This document shows positions 36,261 to 45,486 of a stretch of DNA of 64,000 nucleotides, piece after piece. The stretch is from Nostoc sp. ATCC 53789. GTDB taxonomy: Bacteria > Cyanobacteriota > Cyanobacteriia > Cyanobacteriales > Nostocaceae. The stretch's first letter is position 1. The number at the start of each line of letters is the position of its first letter. The translations under genes were made by a program, and so were the position numbers. The stretch is from the NCBI RefSeq assembly GCF_009873495.1, contig NZ_CP046703.1:3886501-3950500 (forward strand), written 5' to 3'. The notes beneath the pieces are model-generated. The model had not been told where the DNA came from and ran no database searches. It saw nothing but the letters and a program-made list of their open reading frames with translations.

Positions 36261-38354
36261 ATGCCTTCATCTAAAAAATCTATCACCTACCCATCCAGCC
36301 AGAAAAGCAATCAAGTCGATAACTACCACGGTACTTTAGTCGCAGATTCTTATCGTTGGTTAGAAGATCCTGACTCTGAAGAAACAAGGGCTTGGATTGA
36401 GGCACAAAATCAAATTACCTTTGGCTATTTGAGTGAAATTCCTGCCAGAGAAAAAATTAAACAGCGCCTTACCAAACTTTGGGATTATGAAAAATATGGT
36501 ATCCCTTTTAAAGAAGGCAAATCTCTACAAGACGGTTCCACCGAACGCTACTTTTATTTTAAAAATGATGGGCTGCAAAACCAAAGTGTCCTCTACACTC
36601 TCAAAACTCTCGAAGATAAACCCAAAGTTTTACTCGATCCCAATCAACTCTCAGAAGATGGCACTGTTGCCCTTTCAGGATTGTCTATTAGCGAGGATGG
36701 GAAACTTTTAGCTTATGGTCTATCCACCTCTGGTTCTGATTGGCAAGAGTGGAAAGTACGCGATGTTGAAACTGGTGAAGACCTACAAGACCATCTGAAA
36801 TGGATTAAATTTTCTGGTGCATCGTGGACACATAATAATCAAGGTTTCTTCTACAGCCGCTACGACGAGCCGAATGAAAAAACTCAATTAGAAGATGTTA
36901 ACTATTATCAAAAGCTCTACTATCATCAACTAGGCAACCCTCAATCAGAAGATGTACTAATTTATCATCGTCCTGACCAAAAAGAATGGGGTTTTGGTGG
37001 TGGTGTTACTGAAGATGGAGATTATCTAATAATTTCTATTTGGCTGGGTACTGACTCCAAAAATTTAGTTTTCTTCAAAGATTTAACTAACCATAATGCT
37101 GAAGTCGTAGAATTAATTAACCAGTTTGAGGCAGATTACAGCTTTATCGACAATGATGATCGCGTCTTTTATTTTCGCACAGATTTAAATGCACCACGGG
37201 GAAGAGTTATTGCAATTGACACTCAAAACCCTGCGTCGGAAAACTGGCGCGAAATCATTCCTCAATCAGCAGAAACATTAGAAAGTGTAGGCATACTCAA
37301 TAACCAATTTGTTGCTGATTACCTCAAAGATGCTCATAGCCAAATTAAAATATTTGACCTAAAAGGCGGGTTTGTTCGTGAGGTAGAATTACCTGGACTC
37401 GGTTCAGCCGGAGGTTTTGGAGGAAAACGTCATGATACCGAAACTTTTTATAGTTACACCAGCTTTACCACACCAGGAACCATCTATCGCTACGATATGA
37501 TCACTGGGAAAAGCACTGTTTTTCGTCAGCCAGAGGTAGATTTTAATCCTAACGATTATGAGACAAAACAGGTTTTTTATCAGAGCAAAGATGGTACTAG
37601 AGTACCCATGTTTATTACCCACAAAAAGGGCATTAAATTAGATGGAAATAACCCCACTTATCTCTATGCTTATGGTGGTTTTAATGCCTCAATGACACCT
37701 GGCTTTTCTGTGAGTCTGTTGGTGTGGATGGAGATGGGTGGTATCTATGCTATGCCCAATATACGCGGCGGTGGAGAATACGGTGAAGAATGGCATCAAG
37801 CAGGAATGAAGGATAAAAAGCAGAATGTCTTTGATGACTTTATTGGTGCAGCTGAGTGGTTGATTGCTAATAAATATACTAAGACACAGAAGCTAGCGAT
37901 CGCAGGTGGTAGTAATGGTGGCTTATTGGTAGGTGCTTGCATGACACAGCGCCCCGATTTGTTTGGTGCAGCAATACCCGCCGTCGGCGTGATGGATATG
38001 TTGCGGTTCCACAAATTTACCATCGGTTGGGCTTGGACTTCCGAATATGGTTCAGCAGATAATTCAGAAGAGTTTCCAGCGCTGTATGCTTATTCGCCAC
38101 TCCACAACATCAAACCAGATACAGCTTACCCAGCAACCTTAATTACCACAGCCGATCATGACGATCGCGTTGTCCCTGCTCATAGTTTCAAATTTGCCGC
38201 CGCTTTGCAAGAAGCTCACGCAGGTGATGCGCCAGTCTTAATTAGAATTGAGACTAAGGCAGGACATGGTGCAGGTAAACCCACTGCTAAAATTATCGAG
38301 GAAGCCGCAGATAAATGGGCTTTTTTGGTGCGGACTTTGAATGTTGAAGTTTAA
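36261..38354 (+). CDS. Prolyl oligopeptidase (S9A)
   Basis: Cytosolic serine peptidase cleaving after proline in short peptides, 697 aa from ATG 36261 (MPSSKKSI). An N-terminal beta-propeller domain carries YRWLEDPDSEETRAWIEAQN. The C-terminal alpha/beta-hydrolase domain has the nucleophile in AIAGGSNGGLLV (Ser ~550), Asp in TTADHDDRVVP (~633) and His in ETKAGHGAGKP (~668). No signal peptide. An in-frame ATG at 36198 would add 21 residues unlike the family. Confidence 0.92.
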   Translation: MPSSKKSITYPSSQKSNQVDNYHGTLVADSYRWLEDPDSEETRAWIEAQNQITFGYLSEIPAREKIKQRLTKLWDYEKYGIPFKEGKSLQDGSTERYFYFKNDGLQNQSVLYTLKTLEDKPKVLLDPNQLSEDGTVALSGLSISEDGKLLAYGLSTSGSDWQEWKVRDVETGEDLQDHLKWIKFSGASWTHNNQGFFYSRYDEPNEKTQLEDVNYYQKLYYHQLGNPQSEDVLIYHRPDQKEWGFGGGVTEDGDYLIISIWLGTDSKNLVFFKDLTNHNAEVVELINQFEADYSFIDNDDRVFYFRTDLNAPRGRVIAIDTQNPASENWREIIPQSAETLESVGILNNQFVADYLKDAHSQIKIFDLKGGFVREVELPGLGSAGGFGGKRHDTETFYSYTSFTTPGTIYRYDMITGKSTVFRQPEVDFNPNDYETKQVFYQSKDGTRVPMFITHKKGIKLDGNNPTYLYAYGGFNASMTPGFSVSLLVWMEMGGIYAMPNIRGGGEYGEEWHQAGMKDKKQNVFDDFIGAAEWLIANKYTKTQKLAIAGGSNGGLLVGACMTQRPDLFGAAIPAVGVMDMLRFHKFTIGWAWTSEYGSADNSEEFPALYAYSPLHNIKPDTAYPATLITTADHDDRVVPAHSFKFAAALQEAHAGDAPVLIRIETKAGHGAGKPTAKIIEEAADKWAFLVRTLNVEV

Positions 38355-38371
38355 GGGTTAATTTATTTGTA

Positions 38372-38399
38372 TAGTGCGTTACACTGCGTTGACGCACTA
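38372..38399 (+). repeat. Short hairpin repeat after the peptidase gene
   Basis: TAGTGCGT (38372-38379) pairs with ACGCACTA (38392-38399), 18 bp past the stop. The type is a dispersed GTGCGTTA...GACGCAC repeat. Confidence 0.45.
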
Positions 38400-38470
38400 C
38401 ATTATTTCCATAAGCTCAATTATTTCAGTGCATCTAAATTCAGAACAATTGAGGGAGCATATTCCCAAGG

Positions 38471-38577
38471 GTCTTGTGCAACCCAAACTATTAGGGATGG
38501 AAACGAGCAATACAGACAAATTAAATTGCAGAAGTATTATCGCAATAAAACAAAATCCCTATTAGGGAGCGAAGCTT
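38471..38577. other. Two CRISPR-repeat-like fragments, 71 bp apart
   Basis: TTAGGGATGGAAAC (38491-38504) and TTAGGGAGCGAAGC (38562-38575) resemble the 3' half of cyanobacterial repeats ending ...TAGGGATTGAAAC. Their spacing equals a typical repeat plus spacer. The 5' halves agree poorly and no cas gene is near, so this is at best a decayed remnant. Confidence 0.25.
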
Positions 38578-38617
38578 TCTTCTAAGAAAAAGCTACAGCG
38601 TTCGCCTTAGTTCTATC

Positions 38618-39241
38618 TCACTTCTTTGCCTGTATAACTTGTAAACTACCACCTGCATATAAAATTGGCTTACTAACATCAAACCCAGTCTCAGTTAACA
38701 ATCCAGCCAAATCAGTTTTTAACAATTGCCAAGCTGTTTCTGTCTCAAACAACAACAAAAACAGTGATATCCCAGGCCACAATATCGGATTTGTTGGAGC
38801 GTGAAAATCCACCAGCGTAAATACCCCTCCTGGCTTCAGCACCCGATAAACTTCATTAATAATTTTTCGTAATTGCTGAGGCTGCATTTCATGTAAGGCA
38901 ACGCTGATATGCACCACATCAAACTGATTATCTGTAAATGGCATCTCCTCGGCAAAAGCTTCGACATAAGACGCTTCCGGGACATTTAGCCGCGCCCGTT
39001 GCAAAGACTTAGGTGAAGCATCTAATCCTGTTACATTTTGTGAAAGTTTTACTAAAAATTGTGTTGTTTGACCACTACCGCAACATAAATCTAAAACCTG
39101 AGTATCTGAGTGAATTGTTAAGGCTTGCAAAGCAAGTTGCCGAAAACGGGCTTCACCACCTACACTTAAGGCTGCTAAACGAGAGATACTATCATAAAGC
39201 CACTGATAGCGGTAACTCCAATCCCTTAAAATTGTTGCCAT
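38618..39241 (-). CDS. Class I SAM methyltransferase (UbiE/Methyltransf_11-like)
   Basis: 207 aa. Motif I VLDLCCGSGQTTQFL (~49-63), acidic loop GLDASPKSL, motif II AFAEEMPFTDNQFDVVHISV and motif III VLKPGGVFTLVDFH. These are typical of UbiE-like methyltransferases acting on quinones, lipids or small molecules. A hydrophobic patch (ILWPGISLFLLLF) suggests a membrane-associated or lipophilic substrate. Divergent from hemH. Confidence 0.82.
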   Translation of the reverse strand: MATILRDWSYRYQWLYDSISRLAALSVGGEARFRQLALQALTIHSDTQVLDLCCGSGQTTQFLVKLSQNVTGLDASPKSLQRARLNVPEASYVEAFAEEMPFTDNQFDVVHISVALHEMQPQQLRKIINEVYRVLKPGGVFTLVDFHAPTNPILWPGISLFLLLFETETAWQLLKTDLAGLLTETGFDVSKPILYAGGSLQVIQAKK

Positions 39242-39335
39242 TGCATATTTCCTTGCTATTAAGCTTTATTATTTAATAAAGATATATTGTTAACATTAGT
39301 AAAAAATCTGAAAAGATTGGGGGAAAGTAACAGCT

Positions 39336-40502
39336 ATGGGTCGTGTAGGCGTATTATTACTCAATCTCGGTGGCCCTGATAAGCTAGAAGATGTCGGGCC
39401 GTTTTTGTATAACCTATTTTCCGATCCAGAAATTATTCGCCTACCTTTTCGCTGGTTGCAAAAACCCCTAGCCTGGTTTATTGCCTCGCGGCGAACCAGA
39501 ACATCTCAAGAAAATTATAAGCAAATCGGTGGTGGTTCACCATTGCGGCGGATCACAGAAGCGCAAGGGGAAGCTTTAAAAGAACAGTTGGGTTATTTAG
39601 GGCAAGAAGCCAATATCTACGTCGGAATGCGTTATTGGCATCCCTATACAGAAGAAGCGATCGCACAGATTACCCAAGACAATATAGAACACCTGGTGAT
39701 ATTACCACTATATCCCCAGTTTTCTATCAGTACTAGTGGTTCCAGCTTTCGACTTTTAGATAAACTTTGGCAAGAAGACCCAAAACTTCAGCCCATTGAA
39801 TACACCGTTATTCCTTCTTGGTACAAACAACCAGGCTATCTCCAAGCAATGGCGGAACTGATAGCCCAAGAACTTGAGCAGTTTCCTAATCCAGACGAGG
39901 TTCATATATTCTTCAGCGCTCACGGCGTTCCGAAAAGCTACGTTGAAGAGGCTGGCGACCCTTACCAACAAGAAATTGAGGAATGTACTGCCCTGATTAT
40001 GCAGACTCTCAATCGTCCCAATGCCCATACTTTAGCTTACCAAAGTCGTGTCGGCCCAGTAGAATGGCTCCAACCCTATACTGAAGATGCGCTCAAAGAA
40101 CTAGGCGCACAAGGCGTAAAAGATTTGGTTGTCGTGCCTATCAGTTTTGTCTCAGAGCATATTGAGACACTGCAAGAAATTGATATTGAGTATCGGGAAG
40201 TCGCAGAAGAATCAGGAATTCACAACTTCCGCCGCGTTCCTGCTCCTAATACTCATCCAGTATTTATTAATGCACTTGCAGACTTAGTAATTGATGCGCT
40301 GAAAAACCCCAGTTTTAAGCTTTCGCAAGCTGCCCAAATGAAAAAAATGGTGAAAATGTACCCCCAAGAGCGTTGGGAATGGGGTCTAACAACTAGTGCT
40401 GAAGTCTGGAATGGTCGAATTGCCATGTTGGGCTTTATTGCCTTAATCATCGAGCTAATTACCGGTCACGGCTTCTTGCACATGATTGGGCTTTTGCAGT
40501 AA
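39336..40502 (+). CDS. hemH: Ferrochelatase with C-terminal CAB/HLIP-like helix
   Basis: Inserts Fe2+ into protoporphyrin IX. The 388-aa protein has the ferrochelatase core ([34 protein letters not shown], active-site His in [19 protein letters not shown], and [18 protein letters not shown]). After a linker, residues ~350-388 form a chlorophyll-binding-like helix ([20 protein letters not shown]) with the ExxNxR motif. This fused form is characteristic of cyanobacteria and plastids. Confidence 0.96.
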   Translation: MGRVGVLLLNLGGPDKLEDVGPFLYNLFSDPEIIRLPFRWLQKPLAWFIASRRTRTSQENYKQIGGGSPLRRITEAQGEALKEQLGYLGQEANIYVGMRYWHPYTEEAIAQITQDNIEHLVILPLYPQFSISTSGSSFRLLDKLWQEDPKLQPIEYTVIPSWYKQPGYLQAMAELIAQELEQFPNPDEVHIFFSAHGVPKSYVEEAGDPYQQEIEECTALIMQTLNRPNAHTLAYQSRVGPVEWLQPYTEDALKELGAQGVKDLVVVPISFVSEHIETLQEIDIEYREVAEESGIHNFRRVPAPNTHPVFINALADLVIDALKNPSFKLSQAAQMKKMVKMYPQERWEWGLTTSAEVWNGRIAMLGFIALIIELITGHGFLHMIGLLQ

Positions 40503-40651
40503 GGGGAATGGGGAATTGGGCATTGGGCATTGGGCATTGGGCATTGGGCAGAGGCGAAAAGCTTAGTGCAAATCTCCCCTTAGTTCTCCTACTTCCCATA
40601 TTTCCTCATCTCAATTGTTAGCCATGCCCTATGCCCTATGCCCCATGCCCT
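40503..40651. repeat. STRR tract, TTGGGCA heptamers and complement
   Basis: Four or more tandem TTGGGCA units at about 40516-40548, and complementary ATGCCCT units at 40623-40650. The halves can form a long hairpin between convergent hemH and the DUF4126 gene. The right half runs into that gene and encodes its last residues. Confidence 0.7.
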
Positions 40652-41190
40652 CTTCTGCCCTTGTGATACCAGTCATACCACTGCTTGGCGCTACGAACTG
40701 CAAACCAGAGCAGTATTAAAGCAATTAATCCTCCTTGCCAAGGAGCATCAAAGGCAAAAAGTACTAGAGCAATGCACAAGGTATCTTGAAGAAAGACTAC
40801 CCACAAGGGTAAGCCACGTAACCGATAGAACCAACCAACTTGAACTAGCTGGAGTACTAAAGCTAAGGAACCTCCAATACAGGCAATCAGCCAGTTTGGT
40901 GTTGCTGTGGCATTAGCGACTGCTAACCCCATAATTGCCCCTACGATAGGAGACATGAATAACTGAATTAGTTGTAGTAATCTTTGCCCCCATAGCTTTT
41001 TTGAGGCTAATAATTCAACTAAAGACCAAAAGGTGAGGCAGCCTAACAATAGTGGTGGGGAAATGTGAGATAAAATTGGAACTTGTGACCATAAGTTACT
41101 ACCCTGCAATAGTCCAATAATTAGCAAAGGTATGCCTATTCTCATTCCTGCTGCGGCAGAGGCAGAAAGTGTGGCTAGGATTTCAATCAT
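40636..41190 (-). CDS. DUF4126-type membrane protein
   Basis: 184 aa with six hydrophobic segments, starting MIEILATLSASAAAGMRIGI, the glycine-rich first helix typical of DUF4126. Later segments include GCLTFWSLVELLASKK and SPIVGAIMGLAVANA. The final residues (RRGHGA) and stop codon come from the heptamer repeat tract, so the C-terminus was probably altered by repeat invasion. Function unknown. Confidence 0.75.
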   Translation of the reverse strand: MIEILATLSASAAAGMRIGIPLLIIGLLQGSNLWSQVPILSHISPPLLLGCLTFWSLVELLASKKLWGQRLLQLIQLFMSPIVGAIMGLAVANATATPNWLIACIGGSLALVLQLVQVGWFYRLRGLPLWVVFLQDTLCIALVLFAFDAPWQGGLIALILLWFAVRSAKQWYDWYHKGRRGHGA

Positions 41191-41422
41191 TAAGGCACTC
41201 GTAGGACTAACAAATACTTACTTATTTGTTATGTATACTACCCAGTTATAGGAATAATTCCAGCATCAAACATCCAGCCTTCAGCAATGCAAGACTAAAT
41301 ATTTTTGATATTTTTATATTCTTTTTTAACGTGGGTTCAATGGTTGATACAGCGTATTTCAGGTAAATTAAGACCTGAAAACGAGGGTTTCGGCTATTGT
41401 TTATTTTTTGAGTCTAAAAGTT

Positions 41423-41452
41423 TGTAGTAAGCGCTTAAGCGCTCACTACAAG
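41423..41452 (-). terminator. Hairpin after purB
   Basis: TTGTAGTAAGCGCT (41423-41436) and AGCGCTCACTACAA (41439-41452) pair with one mismatch. Immediately past the purB stop; on the minus strand AACTTTTAG follows. It also resembles a dispersed Nostoc hairpin repeat. Confidence 0.5.
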
Positions 41453-41462
41453 TCAATTAATC

Positions 41463-42758
41463 CTAAATTCCCAGTCGTTGGTAAACTTCTTCTAAATGCT
41501 GGAGATGCTGTTGAGGATCGAAACAGACTTCTAGTTCTGCTGGGGACAACTTTTGAGTAACGCGAGGGTCTTTGCTAATTAAGTCCTGGAAATTGCCTCC
41601 TGGCTTGTTCCAAGCGACGTGAGCGCTTTCTTGAACGATCGCATAAGCTTCTTCGCGGCTGCTTCCCTTGTCTATCAAGGCAAGTAGCACTTTTTGGCTG
41701 AACACAACGCCGCCGTAGCAGTTGAGATTTCGTTCCATATTTTCAGGATAGACCAATAGGTTTTTCACCAAGTCGGTTATTTCTGACAACATAAAATGCG
41801 TCAAAGTACAAGCATCTGGTAAAATCACCCGTTCTACAGAACTGTGGGAAATATCCCTCTCATGCCAGAGAGCAACGTTTTCCAAAGCTGCACCAGCATG
41901 ACTTCTCACCAGTCGGGCCATTCCCGTTAGCCGTTCCGAACGGATGGGATTACGCTTGTGTGGCATGGCTGAGGAGCCTTTTTGACCTTTGGCGAAGAAT
42001 TCTTCAACCTCCAGAACGTCTGTTTTTTGTAGATTGCGAATTTCTACAGCAAAACGTTCGATGGATGCAGCTACCAAAGCTAATTGTTGCACGTAGTCGG
42101 CGTGGCGATCGCGGGAAATAACTTGTGTTGAGGCCGTATCGGGTTGGAGTCCGAGTTTTTGGCAAGCGATCGCTTCTACACGCGGTTCAACATTGGCATA
42201 AGTTCCCACTGCACCAGAAATCTTACCCACAGCAATGGTTTGGCGGAGAATTCTCAAGCGTTCTTGGTGTCGCAACACCTCTGCTAACCAGCCAGCTAGC
42301 TTGAAACCAAAAGTAATCGGTTCAGCGTGAATACCATGCGATCGGCCAGCCATGACTGTATGACGGTGTTCCCGTGCTTTTTCACGAATTACCTGAATCA
42401 AATCTTCCAAACGTTGCAATAATAGATCCAGGCTGGCAACCAATTGCAGCGCTAAAGCTGTATCCAAAACATCCGAACTGGTTAAACCCAGGTGAATGTA
42501 GCGTCCGGCTTCCCCAACATATTCATTGACATTTGTCAAAAAAGCGATGACATCGTGGCGGACTACAGCCTCAATTTCTAACACCCGCTTGGGGTCAAAA
42601 TCTGCCTTGGCCTTAATTTCCTCAACCGCCTGAGATGGAATGTAACCTAGTTCAGCTTGAGCCTCACAAACAGCAATCTCGACTTGCAGCCAAGTTTTTA
42701 GTTTGTAGGTTTCACTCCACAGATTAGCCATTTCGGGCAAAGTATAACGCTCAATCAC
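41463..42758 (-). CDS. purB: Adenylosuccinate lyase
   Basis: Acts twice in purine synthesis, on SAICAR and adenylosuccinate. The 431 aa have the fumarase-superfamily signatures: SSDVLDTA (first conserved region), GRSHGIHAEPITFG with the catalytic His, and the flexible loop GSSAMPHKRNPI with the catalytic Ser. Length is standard for the bacterial short form. A single gene on the minus strand, 40 bp past the DUF421 gene. Confidence 0.96.
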   Translation of the reverse strand: MIERYTLPEMANLWSETYKLKTWLQVEIAVCEAQAELGYIPSQAVEEIKAKADFDPKRVLEIEAVVRHDVIAFLTNVNEYVGEAGRYIHLGLTSSDVLDTALALQLVASLDLLLQRLEDLIQVIREKAREHRHTVMAGRSHGIHAEPITFGFKLAGWLAEVLRHQERLRILRQTIAVGKISGAVGTYANVEPRVEAIACQKLGLQPDTASTQVISRDRHADYVQQLALVAASIERFAVEIRNLQKTDVLEVEEFFAKGQKGSSAMPHKRNPIRSERLTGMARLVRSHAGAALENVALWHERDISHSSVERVILPDACTLTHFMLSEITDLVKNLLVYPENMERNLNCYGGVVFSQKVLLALIDKGSSREEAYAIVQESAHVAWNKPGGNFQDLISKDPRVTQKLSPAELEVCFDPQQHLQHLEEVYQRLGI

Positions 42759-42798
42759 AGTTCGGCACAGAATACAACCGTCATATTTTACAGTCTAA

Positions 42799-43350
42799 TT
42801 AATGTAGATCAATTTTTAATGGTGTTTTTGGCTCAGGGACGGAATTAGTTTTTGAGTCAAAGGTGATAATGCTAATCCTACCGTCAGCCTCCATATATGC
42901 AAACTTTACATCGGCTAAAAACTCTACACCTTGCTGACGTAACTTGCTCATCAACTCATCGTCTGTAATTAACTCTCGTTGCAAATGACGCTGAATCATC
43001 CGACCATTTTTTACCAGTAGTAGCGGTGGCTGATTCATAAAACGTTGGAACTGAGGTATTTTGTAGCCTAACCAGTTCAATAAATAACTCCAAAAAATCA
43101 CAGTTCCTACCAGGATAGCGCCTTCAGTAATCGATGTATAATTACTTGCCATCGCATTTTGGGCAGCTTCAGCAAATAGTACAACTACAAGTAAATCAGT
43201 AATTCCTAGTGTTCCTAGCTGTCGGCTAGGAAGGAAACGTAATACCGTGAACAGTGCTAAGTAGACTAGTGAGCCACGGATAATCAACTCAACTACGCTG
43301 ATGCTAGGAACAAAGATTGCTTGCCAATCGATAAAAAACCATTTTTCCAT
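42799..43350 (-). CDS. DUF421 (YetF-like) membrane protein
   Basis: 183 aa from ATG 43350 (MEKWFF); an ATG two codons earlier is also possible. Three N-terminal membrane helices are followed by a soluble alpha/beta domain (RFMNQPPLLLVKNGRMIQRH, LITDDELMSKLRQQGV, YMEADGRISII). This arrangement defines the YetF/DUF421 family, whose role is unclear. Same strand as purB. Confidence 0.82.
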   Translation of the reverse strand: MEKWFFIDWQAIFVPSISVVELIIRGSLVYLALFTVLRFLPSRQLGTLGITDLLVVVLFAEAAQNAMASNYTSITEGAILVGTVIFWSYLLNWLGYKIPQFQRFMNQPPLLLVKNGRMIQRHLQRELITDDELMSKLRQQGVEFLADVKFAYMEADGRISIITFDSKTNSVPEPKTPLKIDLH

Positions 43351-43506
43351 TAGCACTGATTTTCTTCCTTTTTCAATAGACTTCTGGAAAAATCCAGTAT
43401 CAGGTTATTTATCTGCGATCTTATTTCATAAAACTGATTTTTATTAGAGGTTAAAATACTTCAATATTTATCAGAGTTATAAACATATAATTCCACTATT
43501 AAGGGA

Positions 43507-44523
43507 TTAATATCGCTGATTTTTCCTTCTATTTTTTAATCGCTTGGGCTTTTTGAAAGACTGGAATAAGCGATTAATCAAGTTAGAAGGTGGCTTTTTG
43601 TTAGTGGACGATTGCCGTGTTGGAGCCTTGCCATTATATTCCGTGTTATCAGATAATGGAATGGCGTGTTTTGTTGGGGTTATGCCCTTTCCATACCTTC
43701 TAGCATAAACTTGGGTAAACTCAGCACCGAAGAAAAGAATCTGCGTCGCATAGTTCACCCAAGCTAAAATCACCACCAGCGAACCAGCAGCACCATAAGT
43801 TGAGCCAAAACTCCCATTACCTAAATATTGTCCTAATAAAAATCTTCCAATAGAGAACAAAACTGAAGTGAGGGAAGCTCCTACTAAAACATCACCCCAA
43901 GCAATTTTGACATCTGGTAAAACTTTAAAAATTAGTCCGAATAAGACTGTAGTTATAGCAAAAGAGAGAAGAAAATTGACAAGTTGCCAGAGAAAATCAA
44001 CACCTGGTAACAAATTGCTAAAGTATGTTACTAATGTTGTCAAAACTGTACTAATTACTAGAGAAACTAATAGTAAAAAGCCAATACCTATCACCATTGC
44101 AAAGGACAAAATTCGTAGGCGAATGATGTTAGTTACGCCGCGTCCAGGTTTGGGTTTAACTTCCCAAATCGTGTTCATGGCATCTTGCAACTCGGTAAAT
44201 AAACCTGTAGCACCCACTAGTAGAACTACGATACTAATGATAGAAGCGATCGCTCCTGTCTTTGGTTGGTTAGCATTCTGAATGGCTGATTCGAGAAACT
44301 TTGCGCCTTCTGGGCCGACTAAACCTTGAATTTGTCCGACAATTTGACCTCTTGCTGCTTCTTCTCCAAATACTGCCCCTGCGATCGCAATTACAATAAT
44401 TAATAACGGTGCAATAGAAAAAATCGTGTAATAAGCCAACGCCGCCGCTAACCGTGAGGCTTTATCCTCACTCCATTCTTTGAATGTCTCTTGGAATAAC
44501 TTCCAAATCGCCTGCAAATTCAT
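43507..44523 (-). CDS. YihY/BrkB-family inner-membrane protein
   Basis: 338 aa with six membrane helices (~28-50, 90-115, 135-165, 180-205, 215-235, 245-270). Family motifs: WSEDKASRLAAALAYYTIFS at the start and YGAAGSLVVILAWVNYATQI late. The polar C-terminal tail (~275-338) is rich in Lys, Arg and Asn. Once misnamed ribonuclease BN; function unknown. AAGGAGA precedes the ATG. Confidence 0.88.
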   Translation of the reverse strand: MNLQAIWKLFQETFKEWSEDKASRLAAALAYYTIFSIAPLLIIVIAIAGAVFGEEAARGQIVGQIQGLVGPEGAKFLESAIQNANQPKTGAIASIISIVVLLVGATGLFTELQDAMNTIWEVKPKPGRGVTNIIRLRILSFAMVIGIGFLLLVSLVISTVLTTLVTYFSNLLPGVDFLWQLVNFLLSFAITTVLFGLIFKVLPDVKIAWGDVLVGASLTSVLFSIGRFLLGQYLGNGSFGSTYGAAGSLVVILAWVNYATQILFFGAEFTQVYARRYGKGITPTKHAIPLSDNTEYNGKAPTRQSSTNKKPPSNLINRLFQSFKKPKRLKNRRKNQRY

Positions 44524-44761
44524 CCAACCAGTCTCCTTCTAAGAGGATATCGCTTACTTCCTGATATATTTGATACTTATTCTCTGGGTGGCGACATCCT
44601 CCCAAGGGAGTTTGTAAAGCGTTCTTGAGGAGGAATTTAGTAGAGTCGATAATTTGTTGACGGCAATATCTATAATTTGCTTTATGGTAGGTAATAGGTA
44701 CTGCGATCGCCTCAGCATATAAAATGCAGTGGCATAACAAAGCAACTGTTATCTAAAAGCA

Positions 44762-45403
44762 ATGACACAGACGGCAGCAATTACAGAAGCGATTACCACT
44801 CTTCAGGATGCAGAAAATCGATTCGGTTTTGTCCGTGTTGAAGACGAGCAATTTTTCCCAGAGTGGTATGAGGGATTGTCTGAAATTACAGAAGCTGAAA
44901 AAGCCTCTGTGGATGTCGTGCGGCGTAGGTATCTTTATCACCGTGCCGGAGGTGATTTACTAGAAGGGACAGTCATATTGTTATTGGTGTCACCAATACT
45001 TGCACTCTCTGGATTTTACGATCCTCCTTTCAGAATTAAGGCTGAATCATCTGTGGAATTAGTGCTGGATGATGGCGAGGAAATACTGCGCGGACGAATT
45101 GACGTTTTAGTGTTACAAGATCAGTTGTGGTTGATGGTGTTAGAGTCGAAAAAAACCACGCTGTCAGTTTGGGCGGCTGTACCGCAAGCCTTAGCTTATA
45201 TGATGGCTAACCCCAACCCCAGTAAACCTGTATTTGGGATGGTGACGAATGGAGACGATATTTTATTTGTCAAAGTGACGCAAACAACTACACCACAGTA
45301 CGATTTGTCAAGAGTCTTCGCTCCGTTTACATCCGCGAGAGAACTATACGCCGTTTTGCAAATTCTCAAGCGTATTGGTCAGTTAATTTCTCCTACGTTT
45401 TAA
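44762..45403 (+). CDS. Predicted PD-(D/E)XK restriction-endonuclease-like protein
   Basis: 213 aa. The central part RGRIDVLVLQDQLWLMVLES followed by KK fits the PD-(D/E)XK nuclease core (Asp ... Glu-x-Lys). Similar stand-alone proteins are annotated as type I restriction subunit R N-terminal-like and are common in filamentous cyanobacteria. There is no methylase or specificity gene next to it, so it is probably not part of a complete R-M system. Confidence 0.65.
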   Translation: MTQTAAITEAITTLQDAENRFGFVRVEDEQFFPEWYEGLSEITEAEKASVDVVRRRYLYHRAGGDLLEGTVILLLVSPILALSGFYDPPFRIKAESSVELVLDDGEEILRGRIDVLVLQDQLWLMVLESKKTTLSVWAAVPQALAYMMANPNPSKPVFGMVTNGDDILFVKVTQTTTPQYDLSRVFAPFTSARELYAVLQILKRIGQLISPTF

Positions 45404-45486
45404 GTGGCTGTTCTAGCTGCTGGTAGCACGAACTATCGAACTATCTACGTTAACCTTTAACAGAGTTAAGCTATCACATAAGACAA

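Noticed and set aside
38367..38585. 60-70-codon frames after the prolyl oligopeptidase gene
   Set aside because: Composed of hairpin repeat and CRISPR-like fragments; two overlapping frames equally open, neither with protein character.
44468..44740. 90-codon minus-strand frame overlapping the YihY start
   Set aside because: It overlaps the start of YihY out of frame, has no recognisable motif, and the AAGGAGA before YihY fits that gene better.
44762..45403. Complete restriction-modification system
   Set aside because: Only a PD-(D/E)XK-like protein is present; neighbours are YihY and ComM-like genes, no methylase.
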